Below, piece after piece: positions 29,782 to 37,139 of a stretch of 46,909 bases of DNA. The DNA comes from a virus, in the IMG/VR virus record IMGVR_UViG_3300030104_006454, positions 19,038-65,946 of that record; one strand, 5' to 3'. Under the pieces are notes generated by a model, which saw only the letters and a list, made by a program, of their open reading frames with translations, was not told where the DNA came from and did not search any database. Both the position numbers and the translations under genes were made by a program. Numbering within the stretch: the first letter of the stretch is position 1; each line of letters begins with the position of its first letter.

Positions 29782-31995
29782 TTATTTTTTAATTAGTTTA
29801 GAAGTATTACCACTATTTGCATATTTAGCAATACTTAAGTTTAGTTTAGGTTTTTGTACTGGTGCATTTGGTCTGTATAAATGTCTATTGTTTGCCATTA
29901 TTGCTAATCCTGAACTAATAGAAGCATCATGTTTTGTTCTTTTGTTTATATCAAATTTAGCCCAATCATTTAATAACTCATTAAAATAACAGCTACCAAT
30001 ACTACCATCTTGTTGTAAACCCACGTGATTTTGTATATACATTTCTATAGCTGCAGCGTGGGCTTGTTTTATATCTTCACTTGAGTTAGGCATACCACCT
30101 ATTTCTTTTTCTGCTACAGATAATTTGTTCCATATTTTATCAGGTCTATTCATACTATAACCTCTATAACCTCTACGCCTTAAATAGTACAATAACCTTG
30201 GTTTATTATTCTCTGCAAGTAATGGCATACCATAAAATACTAACGCCATTAAAACATCTTCAAAAAATATTTCTGCAGTCTGCGGTCTTGCTAAGTATTC
30301 TAAAAAAAATTGGTTAGCTGGCGCATCTTCCATTGAAAACCTAGTTAATCCATGTAACGCTCCTTTAGATCCTTGACCATCAACAGTACCACTAATATCG
30401 TAACTGTCACAGCCAAACGCACCGATGTGCTCGTTACCTGGGTATCGTATTCCATTTTTTATTATAATTTTATTTTGTATTTCAACAGGTGGTGTCCAAC
30501 TTATTTTAAATCTACCTTTTTGATCTGGGTAAAATATTACTTTAGAATCTTTAACACCATTAACCCATTGAAAATTACCCTTAGTAATACCTAGTGTTCT
30601 AGACATTTCTTCATTGTAATCTATTTGTTCGTATATTTTTACTAAGTTAAATATACTATTTTTTGTTTCATCTCTAAACGCATGTTCAGTAGTTCTTGGA
30701 AACTGTCTGTAAAATTCGTTTAACGCATCTTGATCGCCTTTTAAGCCATCAGCTTCATTTTGCCAATTGTCTATTACACCTACGTCTATTAACTCTCCGT
30801 ATGGGTCGAAGACATCATGGTCTGGACTATCAAATACTGGAATTCCGTACTCATCAATAAATCCTTCGTAATTCCACTCCATAGGGATAAAGAGAGAATA
30901 CAAGCCAGACGCTGTTTGTCCATTTCTGTTTCGTTTATTAACGTCTGACGCGTTATATAGTTTTTTAAAGTTTTCTCCACCTTTATCTAATGAGTTTGAT
31001 GTTGAGCCCATCATACATTTACCTATAATTCTACTACCTAATCGTAAACATGTTTTTGTAACTCGCCAGTTGTTTAATATATTATCGGGTCTTTCCCACT
31101 TACCACTTTCATCATGTACTAATAATTGAAGCTTTTCTCCGTCATAACTGTTATCACCTGTATTTTTCCAATCAATAGTAGTATCAAGTCCAGCCAAGTC
31201 TTCCTGCTGTTCGTTTGTAGTAATCTTTTTACGCGTAAACTTACTTGCAGGAACCCTATAAGCAAGCTCAGACTTAGGCCTGTCCATACCGTCTTGTATC
31301 GGTTTAAAAAAGAACGGGTAGTTAATTGATATTGGAACCACCTTGTCTGTAAACATTTTTTTAGCATCAGCACCTGTTTTAGATAATATACCAAATCTTG
31401 CATCGCTTGATATTGTAGCTTGATTTACTGTTTCTGCTGAAGACATAAAAGAAAAACCAGATCGTCTGTTTTTAAGGTAGCACATACCATAACATCTTTT
31501 ATCTGCTTTGCAAGCCTCCCAAAATATATAAAACAACCTGTTAGCTTCTCTAAAGTCTGGCGCACCTACATCTATTTTACTCCATTGCAAGTACATATAA
31601 TGCGTGCCTGTTATATATGTTGGTGTACCATTGTTGTTAAACCAAAAGCCATTATCTCTTCTATTAAACTCTTCATCTATGTAATCAAACCATTTAGCTT
31701 TATTTTCTTCAGGATAAGCTCTCCAGTCAAATATGTTTTTAAGTCTACTTAATTCTTTTGGATATTCAAACTGTTTCCATTTTTTTTCTTTGTTGCTATA
31801 CACACTACGCTCTTTCGGTAGCGCTATATGAAAATTTTGTATTTCATATATATCACCTATTTCACCAGTTTTAGATATGACTACAATATCATGTTCTTTA
31901 TTATAACCATACTTCCACTTTTTACCTTTATTAAGTCTACTTATAGTAGTCTTTTTTATAGGTTCTACAACATTATATAAATTTTGCTTATACAT
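29782..31995 (-). CDS. terL: Terminase large subunit (crAss-like)
   Basis: 737 residues, the DNA-packaging motor ATPase/nuclease. A Walker A-like loop, KNRRSGFS, is at 175-182, and the Walker B with catalytic Glu, LLVHDE, ends at D295-E296. The nuclease domain shows the acidic residues expected for an RNase H-like fold: D530 in FGCDSYDISG and E579-D580 in EDVLMALVFYG. The phrase TYITGTHYMYLQW near residue 125 is characteristic of crAss-like terminases as I know them. The start codon overlaps the stop of the TerS candidate by one base (TAATG), implying coupled translation. Confidence 0.9.
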   Translation of the reverse strand: MYKQNLYNVVEPIKKTTISRLNKGKKWKYGYNKEHDIVVISKTGEIGDIYEIQNFHIALPKERSVYSNKEKKWKQFEYPKELSRLKNIFDWRAYPEENKAKWFDYIDEEFNRRDNGFWFNNNGTPTYITGTHYMYLQWSKIDVGAPDFREANRLFYIFWEACKADKRCYGMCYLKNRRSGFSFMSSAETVNQATISSDARFGILSKTGADAKKMFTDKVVPISINYPFFFKPIQDGMDRPKSELAYRVPASKFTRKKITTNEQQEDLAGLDTTIDWKNTGDNSYDGEKLQLLVHDESGKWERPDNILNNWRVTKTCLRLGSRIIGKCMMGSTSNSLDKGGENFKKLYNASDVNKRNRNGQTASGLYSLFIPMEWNYEGFIDEYGIPVFDSPDHDVFDPYGELIDVGVIDNWQNEADGLKGDQDALNEFYRQFPRTTEHAFRDETKNSIFNLVKIYEQIDYNEEMSRTLGITKGNFQWVNGVKDSKVIFYPDQKGRFKISWTPPVEIQNKIIIKNGIRYPGNEHIGAFGCDSYDISGTVDGQGSKGALHGLTRFSMEDAPANQFFLEYLARPQTAEIFFEDVLMALVFYGMPLLAENNKPRLLYYLRRRGYRGYSMNRPDKIWNKLSVAEKEIGGMPNSSEDIKQAHAAAIEMYIQNHVGLQQDGSIGSCYFNELLNDWAKFDINKRTKHDASISSGLAIMANNRHLYRPNAPVQKPKLNLSIAKYANSGNTSKLIKK

Positions 31996-32315
31996 TACTT
32001 TGATCTACCTTCTGCAAAGCCTTTAAAAACTTTAACTTCTGTTTTGTTTTCTTTACCTTCTAATATGTTTTCTTCTTCTTGTATACGGTTGAGAATTTCA
32101 AATGCATCAAATATAGCTAGCTTTTTAGTAGCCGCAGCATTTTTAAGTCTGTCAGCTGATATATCATCATCACTATCAACTATAGGTTCTTTAGCAACTT
32201 TAATTAACTCATCAACTGCTTTGTGCCCAGCCTGGATTATACTCTTCTTCGTTTCCTTGATATTCATATTTAATTGTAATAAATTTTGATAGTAGTCTAT
32301 ATAATTTTTGTCCAT
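31995..32315 (-). CDS. Candidate small terminase subunit
   Basis: 106 residues, helical and charged. The middle (ADRLKNAAATKKLAIFDAFE) is followed by a Glu-rich segment, which matches short helical proteins found just upstream of crAss-like terL genes. TerS recognises the packaging site and loads DNA into the TerL motor. The frame overlaps the preceding gene by 104 bases with the start used here; an internal Met at codon 17 (32267) would cut the overlap to 56 bases and may be the real start. The function is inferred from position and helical character. Confidence 0.5.
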   Translation of the reverse strand: MDKNYIDYYQNLLQLNMNIKETKKSIIQAGHKAVDELIKVAKEPIVDSDDDISADRLKNAAATKKLAIFDAFEILNRIQEEENILEGKENKTEVKVFKGFAEGRSK

Positions 32316-32826
32316 CTACAATAAACTCATATTCTGAACTTGGTCTAAATCCTATTAAGTCACCTTCATTAACCGTACCGTCTGTGTACTTAACAACACC
32401 CATCAAAGGCTGTTCTTTATCAGTATTTAATTTATTTATAGATTTTATTGGTGTTACAAAACAATAACCTTTCATTGCCTGCCACTTTCTACTGTGATAA
32501 CTAAATATAGCTTTTGGTTTATGTAAAAATATTTGATCTGGCTGCACTAAATAACTATCTTCATCAATATAAGCTCTACTGTTTTTTTCTATACCGTATT
32601 GGTTGTGCCATCTTCTAAAAACATTATGATGTACAATTACAGTATCACCAACTTTTATTTCTGTTTCACCTACAGTTGGTATTGCTTTTACTATAGCTTC
32701 TCTGCTAACGTATTGATGATTAAATATTTCAGTATTAACTATAAGTTCTTTGCCGTCTATTTTTTTTGTATTGTTGTATCTTGATTTTACAGGCGTTACA
32801 ACAAAGTTGTAAACCGCTTTCATCAA
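32212..32826 (-). CDS. Tandem GroES-fold-like protein next to terminase
   Basis: 204 residues. By eye the protein contains two copies of the co-chaperonin pattern. Repeat 1 (about 5-103): NFVVTPVKS, GKELIV, EAIVKAIP, IKVGDTVIVHHNVF, YLVQPDQIF. Repeat 2 (about 118-188): GYCFVTPIKS, MGVVKY, NEGDLIGFRPSSEYEF, VDGQKLYRLLSKFITIKY. The last block lines up with the canonical Cpn10 ending (GD-V-F-Y-G-E-DG-Y-L-E-I), including the VDGQ turn. No hydrophobic GGLIL-type mobile loop is evident, so it may not bind GroEL. It overlaps the next gene downstream (TerS candidate) and the 73-residue gene upstream. A shared fold with GroES is inference; I recall homologues in marine phages only as hypothetical proteins. 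Confidence 0.5.
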   Translation of the reverse strand: MMKAVYNFVVTPVKSRYNNTKKIDGKELIVNTEIFNHQYVSREAIVKAIPTVGETEIKVGDTVIVHHNVFRRWHNQYGIEKNSRAYIDEDSYLVQPDQIFLHKPKAIFSYHSRKWQAMKGYCFVTPIKSINKLNTDKEQPLMGVVKYTDGTVNEGDLIGFRPSSEYEFIVDGQKLYRLLSKFITIKYEYQGNEEEYNPGWAQSS

Positions 32827-33044
32827 TACTGTAAGTTATATTCTACAGATACAGCCATATTTTTATTAAAGTCTTTCCAAGGTAATACGTCTTTATCTTT
32901 TTTAATATATACGCTGTACTTGTCGTCTTCTTCTAATATATCGCAGATAGTATGACCACCATACACCTCTTGCCCAACGGCATAGTGCATGGCATCATTT
33001 TTATAGTCTTTGCCTATAGATATTTTACGAATTAGCTTCGACAT
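32823..33044 (-). CDS. Small unknown protein before the GroES-like gene
   Basis: 73 residues, no recognised family. It has a basic first third, then a Tyr/Gly-rich turn (AVGQEVYGGHTI) and an acidic/lysine-rich stretch. It overlaps its upstream neighbour by 20 bases and its downstream neighbour by 4 bases, so it is embedded in a translationally coupled run ending in terminase. Its compact coupling makes it a real gene rather than a chance frame. Confidence 0.5.
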   Translation of the reverse strand: MSKLIRKISIGKDYKNDAMHYAVGQEVYGGHTICDILEEDDKYSVYIKKDKDVLPWKDFNKNMAVSVEYNLQY

Positions 33045-33297
33045 CGTAGTTTATTTCTCCTGTTTGTATGTTAATATTTACTTTACCATACTCTTTTTCT
33101 AGTGCAACTTGTTCTTCTTGTAAAGACTCTTGAAGTTGACTAACTTGATGACATAACATATGTTTTCTAGATTCCATTCTACCTAGTTCCATTTGCATAT
33201 TGTTAATAGGTGAAATTATATCTTGAATAGCTTTTAGTTGCTCATCAGTAATATTTGTAGGTTTAAGGTCTACTACCTTTTCTTTCTTTTTTGCCAT
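33025..33297 (-). CDS. Coiled-coil small protein
   Basis: 90 residues. After a Lys-rich start, residues about 15-70 show heptad-like spacing of hydrophobic residues with many Gln and Glu (for example HQVSQLQESLQEEQVALEKE), indicating a coiled coil. The C-terminus (GKVNINIQTGEINYDV) is beta-like. I do not recognise a function. It begins the tightly overlapping run that ends in terminase. Confidence 0.5.
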   Translation of the reverse strand: MAKKKEKVVDLKPTNITDEQLKAIQDIISPINNMQMELGRMESRKHMLCHQVSQLQESLQEEQVALEKEYGKVNINIQTGEINYDVEANS

Positions 33298-33327
33298 TTT
33301 ATTTAATTTAAGTTAATTTAATTTGTT

Positions 33328-33708
33328 TTATTTTCCTATATAAGCTATCATAGCTCCCGCACCTCCACTTTTAATTTCAGCACTAGTCCATCTTCCATAA
33401 ATTGTTAAACCTGCTGGAAAAGTATTGCTACCATCTACTATAACACCACCACCACCACTAATAGCAGTTTCAGATCCTACAGAAACGTTGTGAGCAGCAA
33501 CATCTGTACCAATATGCTCATAATCAGCGTCAGAAGTATCACCCGTTAAACCACCAGCGTTAGTTCCAAGTGTTTCGAGTTGAGTGTTTGCTACGAAAGT
33601 TATAGCTATAAAAACCTTATTTGTCGGAGGAGTTATTCTTCCATCTGCAGAGTCTGCAAAAACAGATCCCATAACCCCTAATTCGTTTCTACCTGGTATA
33701 TATCCCAT
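33328..33708 (-). CDS. Conserved marine-phage structural protein
   Basis: 126 residues. The start GYIPGRNELGVMGS, the block PPTNKVFIAITFV and the ending LTIYGRWTSAEI are a pattern I remember from many marine phages, where it is a beta-rich virion-associated protein near the lysis and portal genes. The middle is Gly/Thr/Asp-rich. There is no enzymatic motif. It sits 4 bases after the holin gene. A decoration or fibre-type role is likely but not demonstrated by the sequence. Confidence 0.5.
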   Translation of the reverse strand: MGYIPGRNELGVMGSVFADSADGRITPPTNKVFIAITFVANTQLETLGTNAGGLTGDTSDADYEHIGTDVAAHNVSVGSETAISGGGGVIVDGSNTFPAGLTIYGRWTSAEIKSGGAGAMIAYIGK

Positions 33709-33712
33709 AATT

Positions 33713-34099
33713 TTATTTTTTTACTTTTTCTAGTGATCTACCGCCAAAATAAGCACCGATCACAGTTATTAATACTAATTGCAAAAGATCTACATACGAG
33801 TCTTTTACATTGAATTTTAAAAAGCCAGCGTCTATAAATATTAATAACATTGTACATATTACTAAAAATATTAACACTAGCGGTCTTATATTTTTACTTA
33901 GCCATGAGTCTGAGTTCATGTCTAACTTCCACCTTTCAGTTACTTGTTTTTGCATCTCAGCTTCGTAACCCATTATCATATCTTTTATTTTAGCTTCTGC
34001 GGCTAGTTTTTCTTCTTTAGTTGTAGTTAAGTTATCTAACACTCCACCTACATTTTTAACTAACTCACTAGCTCCTGCTGAAAATATTTTACTTAACAT
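33713..34099 (-). CDS. Holin (GTA-type, membrane)
   Basis: 128 residues. An amphipathic N-terminus (LSKIFSAGASELVKNVGGVL), a charged helix, then two strong membrane segments at about 71-90 (IRPLVLIFLVICTMLLIFID) and 103-120 (ending GAYFGG), with a basic tail RSLEKVKK. The phrase DSWLSKNIRPL before the first segment is typical of the 3TM/GTA holin family. It would form lesions in the inner membrane at lysis. No classical lysozyme or amidase was seen beside it. The neighbouring HExxH protein could be the partner that cuts the wall, but this is speculative. Confidence 0.75.
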   Translation of the reverse strand: MLSKIFSAGASELVKNVGGVLDNLTTTKEEKLAAEAKIKDMIMGYEAEMQKQVTERWKLDMNSDSWLSKNIRPLVLIFLVICTMLLIFIDAGFLKFNVKDSYVDLLQLVLITVIGAYFGGRSLEKVKK

Positions 34100-34117
34100 T
34101 TGTATTTGTTTTTATTT

Positions 34118-34537
34118 TTAAATAGCTCCGTAGTTTGCATCTTTTTCCCAAGGAAAATTTCCACCAGCTTCAGTCCATTTACCATCTACTTTAATCATAT
34201 CTTTACCGTTTCTAGTTTCCCTAGGATATGTTACGCCATCGTATTTTACAAAGTTGTCACCATATTCTAGTTTGCCAGTACGCATTTGTGTAGCGTGTAC
34301 CATTTCGTGGTTTACAACTTGTCTTTCTTCAAAACTACCTGGTTGTATTTTATTACTTATGTATATACTACCGTCCATATTAGCCTCACCCATAATACCT
34401 TCGCTTAATGGTTTTCTAATAACAGGTGTTCCAGGTACTGATGCATCACTACCAGCCTCTTGATGAAATCGCATTTTTTTACGTACTTCACCACCAACAG
34501 CATAATTACCTTTTTCTGATCCTAATTTAAATCCCAT
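34118..34537 (-). CDS. Small HExxH zinc-metallopeptidase-like protein
   Basis: 139 residues. Residues 77-81 are HEMVH inside VVNHEMVHATQMRTG, very close to the zinc-site helix of the eCIS-core/DUF4157-type metallopeptidases (HELTHVVQQ). A third ligand could be one of the acidic residues at 91-94 or E131. The N-terminal 45 residues are polar and Pro/Gly-containing. It is encoded directly before the holin (18 bases) and directly after a 40-residue gene whose stop overlaps its start (TAATG). It may process virion proteins or cut peptidoglycan cross-links; the sequence does not decide. Confidence 0.6.
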   Translation of the reverse strand: MGFKLGSEKGNYAVGGEVRKKMRFHQEAGSDASVPGTPVIRKPLSEGIMGEANMDGSIYISNKIQPGSFEERQVVNHEMVHATQMRTGKLEYGDNFVKYDGVTYPRETRNGKDMIKVDGKWTEAGGNFPWEKDANYGAI

Positions 34538-34659
34538 TATTTTTTACCAGGTTTATAACAACTACCTTTAGCACCTTTTTTAGTACCCGGCTTTCTTACA
34601 TAACCAGCTTTTGTCCAGCACCTTAATGGTGTTTTCATTTTAAATGGCCCTTTTTTCAT
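34537..34659 (-). CDS. 40-residue basic protein with GPFKMK motif
   Basis: A tiny frame of 40 codons plus stop, ATG at 34659. It starts MKKGPFKMKTPLRCW and is strongly basic, with two cysteines and Gly/Lys/Pro-rich end (CYKPGKK). Both ends overlap neighbours by one base in the form TAATG, which is good evidence that it is translated. The GPFKMK string near the start is shared with the next gene and, degenerately, with other proteins in this block, suggesting a common targeting tag. No function recognised. Confidence 0.65.
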   Translation of the reverse strand: MKKGPFKMKTPLRCWTKAGYVRKPGTKKGAKGSCYKPGKK

Positions 34660-34832
34660 TATTGAGAATCTTTTAAATCTTTTTCACTAGGTGCACCTTT
34701 ACTACCAGGTTTTCTCATTTTTTCACCAGAACCAGCTTTTATTCTTTTTCTTTTTGCATGAATATTATCCCATAAACCTCTTTTGCCTTTTAAAGGTGAT
34801 TTCATTTTAAATGGTCCTTGTTTTGATTTCAT
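34659..34832 (-). CDS. 57-residue basic protein with GPFKMK motif
   Basis: 57 residues, ATG at 34832, stop overlapping the next start by TAATG. The sequence begins with KQGPFKMKSPLKGKRGLW and continues DNIHAKRKRIKAGSGEKMRK, a pattern I remember from short conserved hypothetical proteins of marine phages. Highly basic, so it may bind nucleic acid or be packaged in the virion. Its start overlaps the stop of the Lys/Met-repeat gene by one base. Confidence 0.65.
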   Translation of the reverse strand: MKSKQGPFKMKSPLKGKRGLWDNIHAKRKRIKAGSGEKMRKPGSKGAPSEKDLKDSQ

Positions 34833-35140
34833 TATTTTTTCTTCATTTTAGTTACAGATTTCTTTTTCATTGCCATAGCTGATTTCTTCTTCATTGTCAT
34901 AGCTGATTTCTTTTTCATTGCCATAGCTGATTTTTTCTTCATTTTAACTGCAGCATCTTTTTGAGCTTTTGTTTTATATGTTTTACCTGCGTAAGTAAAA
35001 GATCCTTCACCAGCGTTAGCCGCTTTTTTTGCTGCGTATGTAAAATTTTTAGCAGGTGATTTTTTCTTCATAGTCATTGCAGATTTTTTCTTCATAGTCA
35101 TTGCAGACTTTTTTTTCATTTTAGCTGGTGCTTTTTTCAT
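34832..35140 (-). CDS. Lys/Met-repeat basic protein, copy A
   Basis: 102 residues made largely of an 8-residue unit MKKKSAMT/A: units begin at residues 8, 16 and 24, and again at 67, 75, 83, 91 and 99, flanking a less repetitive middle (about 31-66) with the phrases NFTYAAKKA and SFTYAGKTYK. The net charge is very positive and Ala/Ser/Lys-rich, like bacterial histone H1-type tails, so DNA binding or condensation inside the capsid is plausible. The gene begins 2 bases after the PAP2 gene stop. The same PAP2-then-repeat order is found again at 40081-40876. Confidence 0.65.
   Translation of the reverse strand: MKKAPAKMKKKSAMTMKKKSAMTMKKKSPAKNFTYAAKKAANAGEGSFTYAGKTYKTKAQKDAAVKMKKKSAMAMKKKSAMTMKKKSAMAMKKKSVTKMKKK
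34835..34942 (-). repeat. 24-bp tandem repeat encoding MKKKSAMA/T, block B
   Basis: Four to five successive 24-bp units inside the Lys/Met-repeat gene, each encoding MKKKSAMA, MKKKSAMT or a variant. The units are nearly identical at DNA level, differing at the third position of codons and at the Ala/Thr codon, so the array probably expands and contracts by slippage or recombination. Confidence 0.75.
35048..35119 (-). repeat. 24-bp tandem repeat encoding MKKKSAMT, block A
   Basis: Three successive 24-bp units at the start of the same gene, encoding MKKKSAMT twice and MKKKSPAK once. Same unit as block B, separated from it by about 105 bp of non-repetitive coding sequence. Confidence 0.7.
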
Positions 35141-35142
35141 TG

Positions 35143-35673
35143 TTATTTTCTTGTATTATTGTACATTAATTTACCTAATTCATCGCCTTCTTTACTATCT
35201 GACAAATAGTGGGCATGAGCGACTCTCCTACTATATGAAATATTTTTACCTGTTTGTAAAAACGCAGATTTTGCTTTTGGATATTTATCTGCTAACAATA
35301 ACGCTATGCCTGTGCCTTGAACAGAATGTCCTGAAGGATATGATGGTGTTTGCATAGACTTTAAAATTATTGCATCTAACTTTTTATCTAACTCGTAAGG
35401 TCTTTTTCTATTATGATGTTTTTTTAAATCCAATATTATTGGGGCTGATTTTTCTATAAAATTAGCAGCAATACTTTTATCATAATCTTTTACATTATTA
35501 TCTTTAGCTGTTTTGGAAAAAGCAGATTCTATGTTGTCAAACTTTTTTACAAAAGATTTGTTTAAAGGTATTTTTCTAAGTTCATTTAACTCTGTGTGAG
35601 TTGTATAACTACCGTCACTTGGTGGTTTGTTTTTTTTAAATGCGCTTATATCAGCTTCTTTTAACATTTCCAT
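35143..35673 (-). CDS. PAP2-superfamily acid phosphatase-like protein, copy A
   Basis: 176 residues. All three signature motifs of the PAP2/vanadium-haloperoxidase superfamily are present: K84-x6-R91-P92, P113-S-G-H116 and S148-R-x5-H155-x3-D159. The conserved Arg residues bind phosphate, His155 is the nucleophile position and His116 the general acid. No membrane segments or signal peptide are visible, so it is a soluble class A-type core. It is a full-length paralogue of the protein at 40346-40876. Substrate is not predictable; virion-borne or intracellular lipid/nucleotide dephosphorylation are options. Confidence 0.75.
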   Translation of the reverse strand: MEMLKEADISAFKKNKPPSDGSYTTHTELNELRKIPLNKSFVKKFDNIESAFSKTAKDNNVKDYDKSIAANFIEKSAPIILDLKKHHNRKRPYELDKKLDAIILKSMQTPSYPSGHSVQGTGIALLLADKYPKAKSAFLQTGKNISYSRRVAHAHYLSDSKEGDELGKLMYNNTRK

Positions 35674-35996
35674 TTTCTTCTAGCTATATCATTTGGACAA
35701 TCGCCATTTTTATCTGGATTTTTACATTTTTTAATACCAGCAGATCTAGCACAATAACTTTTTTTACGTGGACCTCCACCTGGTTGAGGTGGTCTTACTT
35801 TTTTACCAGGGTTTTCTCTATTGTATTTGTCTCTATCTTTTTGTGTCCAACTAGTATGTGGTTTTACTCTATCAAAAAGAGGTGAACCTGTGTTTCTTCT
35901 ACGTCCACAACTAGTAATAGGATAAGGATGGTTCATACTTAAAGTAAAACCTTCCGCTTTTGGAAACATATTATTTTGTCTTTTTGATCCAGGCAT
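35661..35996 (-). CDS. Cys-rich basic protein with CARS...RRKWKC ending
   Basis: 111 residues. The C-terminal third (KKSYCARSAGIKKCKNPD, then CPNDIARRKWKC) contains four cysteines in a spacing that could bind a metal ion or form disulphides. It resembles a short conserved module I recall from many phages (SFCARM...RKWKC type, DUF6321-like). The N-terminal part is Pro/Arg/Gly-rich. The stop overlaps the start of PAP2 copy A by 13 bases and it begins one base before the 146-residue gene ends, so it belongs to the same translated run. Confidence 0.55.
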   Translation of the reverse strand: MPGSKRQNNMFPKAEGFTLSMNHPYPITSCGRRRNTGSPLFDRVKPHTSWTQKDRDKYNRENPGKKVRPPQPGGGPRKKSYCARSAGIKKCKNPDKNGDCPNDIARRKWKC

Positions 35997-36437
35997 TTAT
36001 CTATTTTTATCTTTAATCATATCATCTATAGCTTTGTTATAAACTTTATCTGTATATGATTTGTTATTATAGAATATGCTACGCTCTGATGTAGGCATGT
36101 CTTCTTCGCCTAATAATATACGGTATATTCTATTTATTAATTGTTTACATCTATATGATGTTTTGTATACACTATACTTAATAGTAGTGCGATTTCTATG
36201 TCTCCAAACATCTATCCAACCATCTTGTCTAAGCCTGTCCCACCTGGCTTTGTCCCAAGAAAATGTGTATACTCCGTCCATGAAATCTTTTCGTGTGAAT
36301 CTTCCTTCACAATCTAAATAAAATAAAAGTTCTAAGTCTGCGTCTAAAATACCGTAAGTCTTACAAGCCCACTTTCTAGTGAGCCTGTAATACTTAAGTA
36401 TATTCATATCACGCAAATCTTGCGCGGATAATCTCAA
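35997..36437 (-). CDS. Putative winged-helix-like small protein
   Basis: 146 residues. The segment LDADLELLFYLDCEGRFTRK is followed by a recognition-like helix region WDKARWDRLRQDGWIDVWRH and a TIKYSV strand, which has the helix-helix-wing spacing of a winged-helix DNA-binding domain (MarR-like). The C-terminal part contains a basic Tyr/Arg-rich helix. This is inferred from pattern only. It follows the related trio of structural proteins by 6 bases. Could regulate late genes or be a structural adaptor. Confidence 0.4.
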   Translation of the reverse strand: MRLSAQDLRDMNILKYYRLTRKWACKTYGILDADLELLFYLDCEGRFTRKDFMDGVYTFSWDKARWDRLRQDGWIDVWRHRNRTTIKYSVYKTSYRCKQLINRIYRILLGEEDMPTSERSIFYNNKSYTDKVYNKAIDDMIKDKNR

Positions 36438-36443
36438 TTGCTA

Positions 36444-37139
36444 TTAGTAACTAGCAACTTTAGCATCTACAAGATCTGTTATTCCTAAACCAGGAGCACA
36501 GTACTTGCCTTCCATTAAGTCAATAACTACTTGAACCTTGTGATCTTTATCAGCATTAATACAATCGTTGATACCAGCCATTAAAGCTGTAAACTTACCG
36601 TCAGCGTGAGTTACTGTAAAAGTATCATCATTATCAGTACCTTTTAAAGCGTTGAAATGAAGAACTGTAGTAGTTCCATTTGTTGCAGAACCTCCAATAA
36701 ATCTATCAGCAGGGTACACAGAAGCTTGCTCTAAACCAAAGTGATTTGTAGCGAAGTTTACAGTTACAATATCACCAGCTGCTAAAGTATAACCGTTAGC
36801 AGTGTCAATATTAGCACCAGAACCAGAACCACTTGCTGGTTCAATTCTTAACTTACTATCTGTAATATCAACAGCATCTCCCAGGTCTAAAGTTGTAACA
36901 GTGCCAGCACTAACAGCACTGTAATTACTACCAATGTTAGAGTTAGAGCCTGCCGATGTAACAGTTACAGAAACAAATTCAGTATCGCTATCAATATCAT
37001 CACTACCTACACCAGTTATAGTCATAAATGATGTAGCTGAACCTTGATCTATATTTGCCCAGTTACTTACGTTTGTACTAGTTATAGTAAATGATTGTGA
37101 TAAAGGTCTTTCTTTTCTAAAATATAATAAATTCGCCAT
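36444..37139 (-). CDS. Virion-type protein, paralogue 3 of 3 (with insertion)
   Basis: 231 residues. Shares with the next two genes the start (NLLYF), the motif PADRFIGG at 143-150, a beta/turn block (VTHADGKFTAL) and a final strand block (VQVVIDLMEGKY). Between start and motif is an extra Gly/Ser/Thr-rich insertion of about 120 residues (about 15-135) that looks like a separate beta domain. The start overlaps the stop of paralogue 2 by one base (TAATG). A capsid decoration or fibre-base function is possible; no family recognised. Confidence 0.5.
   Translation of the reverse strand: MANLLYFRKERPLSQSFTITSTNVSNWANIDQGSATSFMTITGVGSDDIDSDTEFVSVTVTSAGSNSNIGSNYSAVSAGTVTTLDLGDAVDITDSKLRIEPASGSGSGANIDTANGYTLAAGDIVTVNFATNHFGLEQASVYPADRFIGGSATNGTTTVLHFNALKGTDNDDTFTVTHADGKFTALMAGINDCINADKDHKVQVVIDLMEGKYCAPGLGITDLVDAKVASY

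Noticed and set aside
34752-34772. An eighth GGATAATAT-like box on the minus strand
   Set aside because: It is within codons for Trp-Asp-Asn-Ile-His of the 57-residue gene and has no upstream TAAATACGA part.
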